From NCBI GenBank assembly GCA_017540905.1, contig JAFYAC010000102.1, positions 1 to 46,604 on the forward strand: DNA of 46,604 nt, written 5' to 3'. The first letter of the stretch is position 1. Every line of letters begins with the position of its first letter. Made by a program: the position numbers and the translations under genes. This DNA is from Kiritimatiellia bacterium (lineage in GTDB: Bacteria > Verrucomicrobiota > Kiritimatiellia > CAIQIC01 > Lenti-01). Below are positions 41,075 to 46,604 of the stretch, piece after piece. The notes under the pieces are model-generated. The model did no database searches and was not told where the DNA came from. It saw only the letters and a program-made list of their open reading frames with translations.

Positions 41075-42115
41075 TCAGTCGAACCGAATCCGCGGGTCGA
41101 TCAGCAAATAGCACAAATCCGACAGCAGCCGCCCCAGCAACCCCAGCACCGACGTCACGGCCAGAATCCCCATGAAGACCATGTAGTCGCGGCTGACGAT
41201 CGCGTCGAGGCTGAGCCGCCCCATGCCGGGAATCTCGAACACTTTCTCGATCAGCACCGATCCCGCGAACAGCACGCCCAGCATGCCGCCGAACCCCGTC
41301 GCGACCGGGATCAGCGCGTTGCGCAGCGCGTGGCCCCAGATGGCGCGGCGCAGGCTGCCGCCCTTGGCGAGGACGGTGCGGACGTAGTCCTGGCCGATCT
41401 GTTCCAGCAGCGAGTTCTTGGTCAGCAGCGTCAGCACCGCGAAGTTGCCGATGACGTAGCAGCACACCGGCAGCACGAAATGCGCGGCGCTGTCCTTGAA
41501 CTGTCCCCACGGCGACATCATCGCGTGGTCCACGGACACGACGCCCGCCGCAGGCAGGATGTCCCAGAACCCTTCGCCGCCGCCCGCGAACAGCATCTTG
41601 AGCAGCATCCCGAACGCGAACGCCGGGATGGCATACCCCACGAACACGACCAAACTGCTCGCCGCGTCGAACGCGCTCCCGTGCCGCAGCGCCTTGGCGA
41701 TGCCGAGCGGGATGCAGACGAGGTACGTCAGGAAGAACCCGCTCAGACCGAACACGAGCGACACGCGGAAGCGGCTGCGGACCAGCTCCCACACCGTCTT
41801 GTTGGGGTATTTCCAGGACCGCGCGGCGAGCCCCATCCGGTCGCGCACGAGCCAGTTCCAGTACCGCACCGGCAGCGGCTTGTCGAACCCGAAGTGCGCC
41901 TCCAGCGCCTTCCGCTGCTCGGGCGAGACGGCGGCCCCCGACCGCGGTCCGCGGCTGCCGCCCTCTCCCGCACCCAGCCCCCGCATCTGCGCGATCGCCT
42001 GCTCGACCGGACCGCCCGGCACCATCTGGCACAGCGCAAAGCACGCGATGGTGATCCCGAGGAAGGTCGGCACCATCAGCAGCAGGCGACGGAGCAAGTA
42101 AGCGAGGCGTTCCAT
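41075..42115 (-). CDS. ABC transporter permease, YejB/DppB type
   Basis: The 346-aa inner-membrane protein has the N-terminal helix of oligopeptide-type permeases (LLLMVPTFLGITIACFAL). The segment CQMVPGGPVEQAIAQMRG is specific to the YejB branch (microcin C/peptide uptake), as is a long insert before the next helix. The EAA-type cytoplasmic loop (YVRTVLAKGGSLRRAIWGHALRNALIP) and IEKVFEIPGMGRL are conserved. It normally works with a second permease (YejE), a binding protein (YejA) and an ATPase (YejF); none lies within the window, although they could lie elsewhere. The ATG at 42115 has no strong Shine-Dalgarno. Confidence 0.9.
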   Translation of the reverse strand: MERLAYLLRRLLLMVPTFLGITIACFALCQMVPGGPVEQAIAQMRGLGAGEGGSRGPRSGAAVSPEQRKALEAHFGFDKPLPVRYWNWLVRDRMGLAARSWKYPNKTVWELVRSRFRVSLVFGLSGFFLTYLVCIPLGIAKALRHGSAFDAASSLVVFVGYAIPAFAFGMLLKMLFAGGGEGFWDILPAAGVVSVDHAMMSPWGQFKDSAAHFVLPVCCYVIGNFAVLTLLTKNSLLEQIGQDYVRTVLAKGGSLRRAIWGHALRNALIPVATGFGGMLGVLFAGSVLIEKVFEIPGMGRLSLDAIVSRDYMVFMGILAVTSVLGLLGRLLSDLCYLLIDPRIRFD

Positions 42116-42161
42116 GGATTGGTTGACAGAACCGGACCGGCGTGCTGTGTCGATGACGCAG

Positions 42162-42938
42162 TCAAGTGGTTGTCAAAAATCGGAGGTCGGGCGAGACGAT
42201 GAGCGAATGGGACTTGGAGAACGCGTTGGTGGAGGCCACGAACGGGACATTCCTGCGCCGAAGCACGGACTGCACTTCCTCGAATGTTTCCTTGTCCCCG
42301 GCACGTTGCGTGTCGTCCATCAGGATGCAGAACCGCCCGGCCAGGTTGGATTCTGCCAAAGGAATGATTTCCGGCCGGGAGAACCGTTCTTCCCCATAGG
42401 GACCATCCACGAGGATGAAATCGAACGTCTGACCGGCGAACACGGACGCGACATCCTTGTAGGAAGTCGTCAGGACCCCGTGGATGGTCGTCTTTTCAAG
42501 GGGAAGCCTGCGGATTTTCATGGGGTAGCCGAGCGCCGCGATTTCCCACACCGCATCCTGTGGGGCCCCGCCAAAGGGACCTTCGCCGTCTGTTTCGCCA
42601 CGGAAAAAGAATTCGATCCACTCGTCGCTGTTTTCGCAGGTGAGGGCATTGGCGTGGTAGTGGGCGGCATACTGGTGGACCAGCTTGGAAGACTGCCCCA
42701 GACCGAACTCCAGGATGTTGCCCGGACGCATGGCCGACAAGACATTGTACAGGGTCTTCAGGAAGCCGTAGTCGGCGGCATAATTGCCGGGAGACAGCCT
42801 CCGGTGCACAAACCAAGGAGAGTCTTGGATGCGATCATGGAAAACCTCCGCGGCGTGGAGATCACGCGTCCGGGCGAGGAGTTCGTCGATAGCCAAGTGA
42901 TGCTGGATGGTAGCCCGAAGTTTCTTCAGTGGATTCAT
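42162..42938 (-). CDS. Class I SAM methyltransferase-like protein
   Basis: The 258-aa protein has a Rossmann-type region: NILEFGLGQSSKLVHQYA in place of motif I, then ALTCENSDEWIEFF, then FDFILVDGPYGEERFSR, then FCILMDDTQRAGD. This is the layout of Methyltransf_24-type enzymes. The substrate is unknown. The motif I glycines are fewer than usual, so activity is not certain. GGAG lies 8 nt before the ATG. A promoter overlaps the end of the DUF1805 gene. The gene appears independent of its neighbours. Confidence 0.7.
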   Translation of the reverse strand: MNPLKKLRATIQHHLAIDELLARTRDLHAAEVFHDRIQDSPWFVHRRLSPGNYAADYGFLKTLYNVLSAMRPGNILEFGLGQSSKLVHQYAAHYHANALTCENSDEWIEFFFRGETDGEGPFGGAPQDAVWEIAALGYPMKIRRLPLEKTTIHGVLTTSYKDVASVFAGQTFDFILVDGPYGEERFSRPEIIPLAESNLAGRFCILMDDTQRAGDKETFEEVQSVLRRRNVPFVASTNAFSKSHSLIVSPDLRFLTTT

Positions 42939-42980
42939 TTTGCATCTCCGGTCGGAATGGGTTCCGTATTAGCGGATTCA

Positions 42981-43011
42981 ATGCTACCACACGGACGAGG
43001 GTTCGCGTCAA
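42981..43011 (-). promoter_or_regulatory. Possible promoter of the methyltransferase-like gene
   Basis: Minus-strand TTGACG (43006-43011), 19 nt, TAGCAT (42981-42986, within GGTAGCAT). It overlaps the stop codon of the DUF1805 gene. The leader is about 37 nt. Confidence 0.4.
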
Positions 43012-43292
43012 GCCAGGAGGAGGAGCGCTTCGCGCCCCGTCATCCCGGGCTTCACGCCGAGCGCGGTGGCGGCGGGCGAAACTTCGCACACCTTGGCGGC
43101 GAGCATGTCATCGTACGAGGCGACGCCCTTGACGATGGCGAGCGCGTGCCCGAATTTTTCCGCGGCCCCGAGGCTGACGTAGCCGCAGCCCAGCATTCCG
43201 CGCGAGCCCTGGATGAGCAGCAACTTGGTGGTCCCCATCACGGGGATTTCGTCGGCGCGGAAGTCGCGCCCGTCGATTGTGAGCGTTTCCAT
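43008..43292 (-). CDS. DUF1805 domain protein
   Basis: The 94-aa protein is almost entirely the DUF1805 (YunC-like) domain: TTKLLLIQGSRGMLGCGYVS, then AAEKFGHALAIVKGVASYDD and a C-terminal LGVKPGMTGREALLLL. The GCGY loop is conserved; the biochemical role of the family is not established. The start at 43292 has AAGGAA 8 nt upstream; a longer frame upstream runs through a palindromic repeat and is not real. It is separated from the malic enzyme gene by that repeat. Confidence 0.85.
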   Translation of the reverse strand: METLTIDGRDFRADEIPVMGTTKLLLIQGSRGMLGCGYVSLGAAEKFGHALAIVKGVASYDDMLAAKVCEVSPAATALGVKPGMTGREALLLLA

Positions 43293-43316
43293 GTCAGTTC
43301 CTTTCCTTTGCCACGG

Positions 43317-43383
43317 GGTGGGGCGAGCTCTCCGAGCGAGCCGCTCCTTTACCTTGCGGCTCGCACGGAGTGCTCGCCCTACC
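43317..43383. repeat. REP-like hairpin with 28-bp arms
   Basis: The arms at 43317-43344 and 43356-43383 pair with three to four mismatches (cores gggcgagctctccgagcgag and ctcgcacggagtgctcgccc). The loop is 11 nt. It lies between the malic enzyme and DUF1805 genes and could act as an mRNA hairpin. Confidence 0.75.
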
Positions 43384-43404
43384 ATGGCCATGCAACGGCA
43401 TCCT

Positions 43405-44859
43405 TCACCCTTCCGAGGCCGCGACGGCCTTTTCCCAGGCGCGGTCCACCAGCTCGGGCGGCGGGGGGGCGATGAGGCCCGCGTCGCAAAGGGTGGCGAG
43501 CGAGGCGCGGGCGGCGGCGATGTCGCGGGCGGCGCGTTCGGCGACGGCGCCGGGCGGCAGGGGACGCCGGGCGAGGCCTTCGGCGATGGCTTGTTGGGCG
43601 ACGGCTTCGGCGGTTTCGGCGAAGACGGTTTCTTCGTCCATCGTCGGCATGATGCGGTCGGGCGCGAGGCCGCTGCGCTCGGCGTGGGCGGCGATGGTGC
43701 GGGCGGCGGCGATGGCCATCGCGTCGGAGATTTTCCGGGCGCGGACGAGAAGGACGCCTTTGAGGATGCCGGGGAAGCCGACCGAGTTGTTGACCTGGTT
43801 CGGGAAGTCGCCGCGGCCGGTCGCGACGACGAGCGCGCCCGCGGCGTGCGCCGCGTAGGGATAAATCTCCGGCACGGGGTTCGCGCACGCGAAGACGATG
43901 GCGCGCGGTGCCATGCGGGCGATCCACTCGCCGGGGATGGCGTCGGGGCCGGGCTTGGCGAGCGATACCAGCGCGTCGGCGCCGGCGAGCGCGGCGTCGA
44001 GCGTCGCGATGCGGTCCGGGTTGGTGGTGCGGCAGAGCTCCCACTTGCGGTAGAAGCGCGGGTCGGCTTCGAGGTCCGCGCGCCCGGCGTGCAGGCCGCC
44101 GCGCGAGTCGAAGAGCGCCATCCGCAACGGGTCCGCGCCCGCCGCGATGAGCAGCCGCGCGATGGTGGTGTTCGCCGCGCCGGCGCCGTTGAGGACGATG
44201 CGCGCGTTGGACAGCTCCTTGCCGGCGACCTTCATCGCGTTGATCATCCCCGCGACGGTGACGCATCCGGTCCCCTGCGCGTCATCGTGCCAGACCGGGA
44301 TGGAGCAGCTCTCGCGCAGCTCGTCGAGGACCTTGAAGCAGTTGGGCTGGGAGATATCCTCGAGGTTGACCGCGCCGTAGCTGGGCGCGAGCCGCCGCAC
44401 CAAATCGATCAGCACGTCGGGATCCGGCTTGCCGTCGGGCCCGCGGCTGTCGACGCAGACGGGGACCGCGTCCACGCCGCCGAGCACCTTCATGAGGTAC
44501 GCCTTGCCCTCCATGACGCCCATGCCGCCGGGCGGCGTGACGTCGCCGTCGCCGAGCACGCGGGTGGAGTCGCTGACGACGGCGACGGTGTTCCCGCGGC
44601 AGGTGAGTTCGAAGGACAGGTCGTTGTCGTCGCGGATGGCGGTGGAGACGGCGGAGACGCCCGGCGTGTACCACGCGTTGTACCACGCGCCCGACGGCAG
44701 CGGGGCCCGCGGCATGGTCTGGATCTTGCCGCCCCAGAAGCGGTGGGCATCGAGGGCGAGCGCCTTGTAGAACGCGGTCTTGGCGCGCGCCTTGCGCGCC
44801 TCGTCCCAGTCGCCGGGAATGCGCCCGGCCAGCGGATCGGCGGATGTTGAATTGCTCAT
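43405..44859 (-). CDS. NAD(P)-dependent malic enzyme
   Basis: The enzyme decarboxylates malate to pyruvate, reducing NAD(P). The 484-aa protein shows the malic N-domain (AWYTPGVSAVSTAI, LGDGDVTPPGGMGVMEGKA, VNLEDISQPNCFKVLDEL, VWHDDAQGTG) and the NAD-binding domain (VLNGAGAANTTIARLL, LVSLAKPG, VFACANPVPEI, TGRGDFPNQVNNSVGFPG). It resembles the bacterial short type without a phosphotransacetylase domain. The start at 44859 has AAAGGA 9 nt upstream. A fold-back element lies upstream of its promoter. Cofactor preference cannot be read with certainty. Confidence 0.95.
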   Translation of the reverse strand: MSNSTSADPLAGRIPGDWDEARKARAKTAFYKALALDAHRFWGGKIQTMPRAPLPSGAWYNAWYTPGVSAVSTAIRDDNDLSFELTCRGNTVAVVSDSTRVLGDGDVTPPGGMGVMEGKAYLMKVLGGVDAVPVCVDSRGPDGKPDPDVLIDLVRRLAPSYGAVNLEDISQPNCFKVLDELRESCSIPVWHDDAQGTGCVTVAGMINAMKVAGKELSNARIVLNGAGAANTTIARLLIAAGADPLRMALFDSRGGLHAGRADLEADPRFYRKWELCRTTNPDRIATLDAALAGADALVSLAKPGPDAIPGEWIARMAPRAIVFACANPVPEIYPYAAHAAGALVVATGRGDFPNQVNNSVGFPGILKGVLLVRARKISDAMAIAAARTIAAHAERSGLAPDRIMPTMDEETVFAETAEAVAQQAIAEGLARRPLPPGAVAERAARDIAAARASLATLCDAGLIAPPPPELVDRAWEKAVAASEG

Positions 44860-44883
44860 GTGGAGTTCCTTTGTTTCAAGTCG

Positions 44884-44913
44884 ATTCTTGGCAGGCGAAA
44901 GTTCCGTGCGCAA
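44884..44913 (-). promoter_or_regulatory. Possible promoter of malic enzyme
   Basis: Minus-strand TTGCGC (44908-44913), 18 nt, AAGAAT (44884-44889). The fold-back element begins just upstream. Confidence 0.4.
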
Positions 44914-44920
44914 GCTCTTC

Positions 44921-45105
44921 CCCCCCTCCGAGAGGGGGGGGGGCGCTTCAGCGCCGGGGGGAGTACTGCGCATTGCGGCATCCCCCACCCCGGCTTTCCG
45001 CAACGGCCACCCGCAATACTCCCCCTGTCGCGGCCCCTTGCACAAACCTTTTGAGCCCCGTTCGCATCCCTTGGCGGGCCGCGCCACCCCCCTCTCGGAG
45101 GGGGG
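44921..45105. repeat. Fold-back element, copy C (shorter)
   Basis: The tips are ccctccgagaggggg (near 44921-44941) and ccctctcggagggg (near 45087-45105). The inward cores are ggggggagtactgcgc (44955-44970) and gcaatactccccctgtcg (45013-45030). It has the same layout as copies A and B, but the arms and centre are shorter. Confidence 0.8.
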
Positions 45106-45175
45106 AAGATGCAGCCATGTACCTTGCGTTTTCAACCCGCTTCCCCAATCCGGCACACCACGCGGCCTCGGAAAA

Positions 45176-45196
45176 GTTTTCCAATCATTGGAAAAC
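45176..45196. repeat. 21-bp palindrome in the malic enzyme/porin gap
   Basis: gttttccaat and attggaaaac form a perfect 10-bp inverted repeat around one central C. It is AT-rich in a GC-rich gap. It could be an operator or a short hairpin. The rest of 45106-45365 shows no gene; it has G-rich and C-rich runs only. Confidence 0.5.
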
Positions 45197-45365
45197 CCGT
45201 TGGGCGGCCGGGGGGCGGGGATGGAGGGGACGGGGGTCATGCCGGGGAAAAAAAGTCCCCCCGCGCGGCGTCGGCGGAGATGCTGTGGACCGGTCCCGGA
45301 GGGGGGAGGGATGGAGCCGGCCCTTTGCGCCGAGCGCAGGCGGGGGGGAGGGGGTTCGCCGCGGA

Positions 45366-46160
45366 TCAGAACGAGAAGGTCGCCTTGCCGCCGGCGTAGT
45401 AGTCCATCGCGTCGTCGGAGGTTCCGCCGAAGTAGCCGGAGATGGTGAAGAGGTCGTTCGCGCGGAACGCGAGGCCGGCGTGCCCGCGGACCCAGGCGTC
45501 GTCGTCGGGGTCGATCGGGTCGTTGCGGACCTGGACTTCGGCGAAGAGGCTGGAGAGGACTTCGCCGTAGACGCGCGGCATTTCGTTGAGGTCCCAGATG
45601 AGGGAGAGCGCGCCCATCGCGACGTCGTCGTCGGAGTAGTCGATCGCGTTGTTGATGCCGTAGCTGAAGTCGGCCGCCCAGTGCAGGCAGTCGTAGGTGG
45701 TGGTGCCGACGGAGATGCCGAACTGGCCGCCCGTGGTGCCGCTGCCGAGGTTCTTGTCCTCGTCGCCGGTCGCCCAGCGGACGTCGACGTACGGGATGAT
45801 CCAGACGTAGTCGAAGATGTCCTCGAAGAACAGGAACTGCAGGCCCGTGTGGACGTCGCCGATTCCGGATTCGTCCTCGCCCTTGCTGTAGTCCCAGCCG
45901 GTGACCGGAACGTACGCCGTCAGGGCCAAGCGGTCCGTGATGCCGAAACGGAGGGCGGGGCCGACTTCGTAGGTGGAACCGTCGATGTCGGAGTCCTCGT
46001 CGTCGTGGCCGGCGTAGGCGCCCTGGACGGACAGTTCGACGCCGAGCTGGCCCGGCAGGCGGTTTTCCATCGTGTAGACCGTGCGCAACGGCTCGGCCGA
46101 CGCAATCGACGCCAGCAATCCCAATGCCGCAACGGAAACCAACAATTTACTGAATCTCAT
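45366..46160 (-). CDS. Outer-membrane beta-barrel (porin-like) protein
   Basis: The 264-aa protein has a signal peptide (MRFSKLLVSVAALGLLASIASA), then alternating amphipathic strands rich in Tyr, Phe, Gly and Asp (LGVELSVQGAYAG, YEVGPALRFGITDRLALTAYV, QFGISVGTTTYDC). It ends in GGKATFSF with a terminal Phe, as expected for a barrel folded by the BAM complex. Short Asp-rich loops (DDEDSDIDG) face outward by analogy. The substrate is unknown. AAGGAG lies 6 nt before the ATG at 46160; a longer frame upstream runs through non-coding repeats. It has a strong promoter. Confidence 0.85.
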   Translation of the reverse strand: MRFSKLLVSVAALGLLASIASAEPLRTVYTMENRLPGQLGVELSVQGAYAGHDDEDSDIDGSTYEVGPALRFGITDRLALTAYVPVTGWDYSKGEDESGIGDVHTGLQFLFFEDIFDYVWIIPYVDVRWATGDEDKNLGSGTTGGQFGISVGTTTYDCLHWAADFSYGINNAIDYSDDDVAMGALSLIWDLNEMPRVYGEVLSSLFAEVQVRNDPIDPDDDAWVRGHAGLAFRANDLFTISGYFGGTSDDAMDYYAGGKATFSF

Positions 46161-46214
46161 GTTCACTCCTTGTTCCGGCCGGCACAACACGCACCATGCC
46201 CTCAAACTGTCCTC

Positions 46215-46243
46215 ATCATACCCCCCGGCAACGCCGCGCGCAA
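46215..46243 (-). promoter_or_regulatory. Promoter of the porin-like gene
   Basis: Minus-strand TTGCGC (46238-46243), exactly 17 nt, TATGAT (46215-46220). The leader is about 48 nt and contains the AAGGAG site. Confidence 0.65.
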
Positions 46244-46261
46244 CAGGGAAATTGCGCCTGG

Positions 46262-46604
46262 GGCGGGCGCGGGCGCATCTCTGGTTTGTGCACCTTCCTC
46301 CCTTCCGCCTCGACTTTTGGTGTCCATTGATTGGATGGCAAGGCTCCTGGTGGGGCGAGCCGTCCCCGGCGAGCCGGTGTGGAAGGGGACAGGAGGTCTG
46401 GGAAACCGGCAAGAACGGCTCGGCGGGGACGCCTCGCCCACCATGCACCTCGCGCGGGAATATGCAAGCTTGGATTTGGTCCGCCCCTTGCACAAACCGG
46501 AGATGCGCCCGGCGGGCGCGGGCGCATCTCCAGTTTGTGCCCCTCCTCCCTTCCGCTTCGACTTTTGGTGCCCCTTGATTGGATGGCAAGGCCCCTGGTG
46601 GGGC
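46262..46604. repeat. Direct repeat (about 95 bp, period 249 bp) with internal palindromes, cut by window end
   Basis: 46262-46356 and 46511-46604 are about 90% identical by eye (for example ggcgggcgcgggcgcatct, cgacttttggtg, ttggatggcaagg). The second copy continues past the window edge. Palindromes sit between and within: gcacaaac/gtttgtgc with atgcgccc/gggcgcat (46490-46540), and ggcgagccgtcccc against ggggacgcctcgcc (46353-46439). No credible gene is present from 46244 to the end. Confidence 0.75.

Overview
The window looks like a high-GC chromosome segment from a PVC-group bacterium, most plausibly Kiritimatiellota. This is inferred from gene content, with no database search. The clues are a PEP-CTERM surface protein, very large LamG-type secreted proteins, secreted collar-domain fibre proteins in tandem, Fn3/chitobiase-type repeats on a metalloprotease, RNase HIII, and split coaC/coaB. 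The cell appears Gram-negative: there is an outer-membrane beta-barrel protein and a Wzx/Wzy polysaccharide locus.

Layout. Positions 1-4.3 kb hold a minus-strand tRNA-Glu/small-protein unit, a plus-strand yicC-gmk-coaC-coaB housekeeping operon, and a Lys/Ala/Pro-rich H1-like nucleoid protein with its own promoter and terminator. A 297-bp palindromic element follows. Positions 4.6-20.2 kb, all minus strand, read as one collinear surface-protein locus: a 588-aa secreted protein, three paralogous secreted collar-domain proteins, a REP-associated (Y1/HUH) transposase, a 2511-aa LamG protein, a four-helix-bundle protein, a TSP3-type secreted protein and a PEP-CTERM protein. Most junctions in this locus carry arrays of a 7-bp repeat. 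A secreted zinc metalloprotease lies at 20.9-24.6 kb, then rnhC-FAH-trmB. Positions 27.8-39.1 kb are a polysaccharide locus: PIG-L deacetylase, phosphoglycosyl transferase, epimerase, two glycosyltransferases, Wzy, sulfotransferase-like, Wzx, cytidylyltransferase and two acyltransferases. Positions 39.3-46.6 kb carry separate genes: a CDF transporter, riboflavin synthase, a YejB-type permease, a methyltransferase-like protein, DUF1805, malic enzyme and a porin-like protein.

The main novelty is in the non-coding sequence. A (TTGTCAC)n array lies between a strong ribosome-binding site/ATG and the TSP3/PEP-CTERM pair, and that ATG is out of frame by exactly one repeat unit, which looks like a phase-variation switch. 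Three copies of a fold-back element with a GGGGGAGTACTGCG core lie between genes at 20.4, 24.8 and 44.9 kb. Four genes share a promoter layout with the -10 hexamer exactly 7 nt before the ATG, predicting leaderless mRNAs. Short periodic arrays with 9-, 10- and 7-bp periods sit at other gene junctions.
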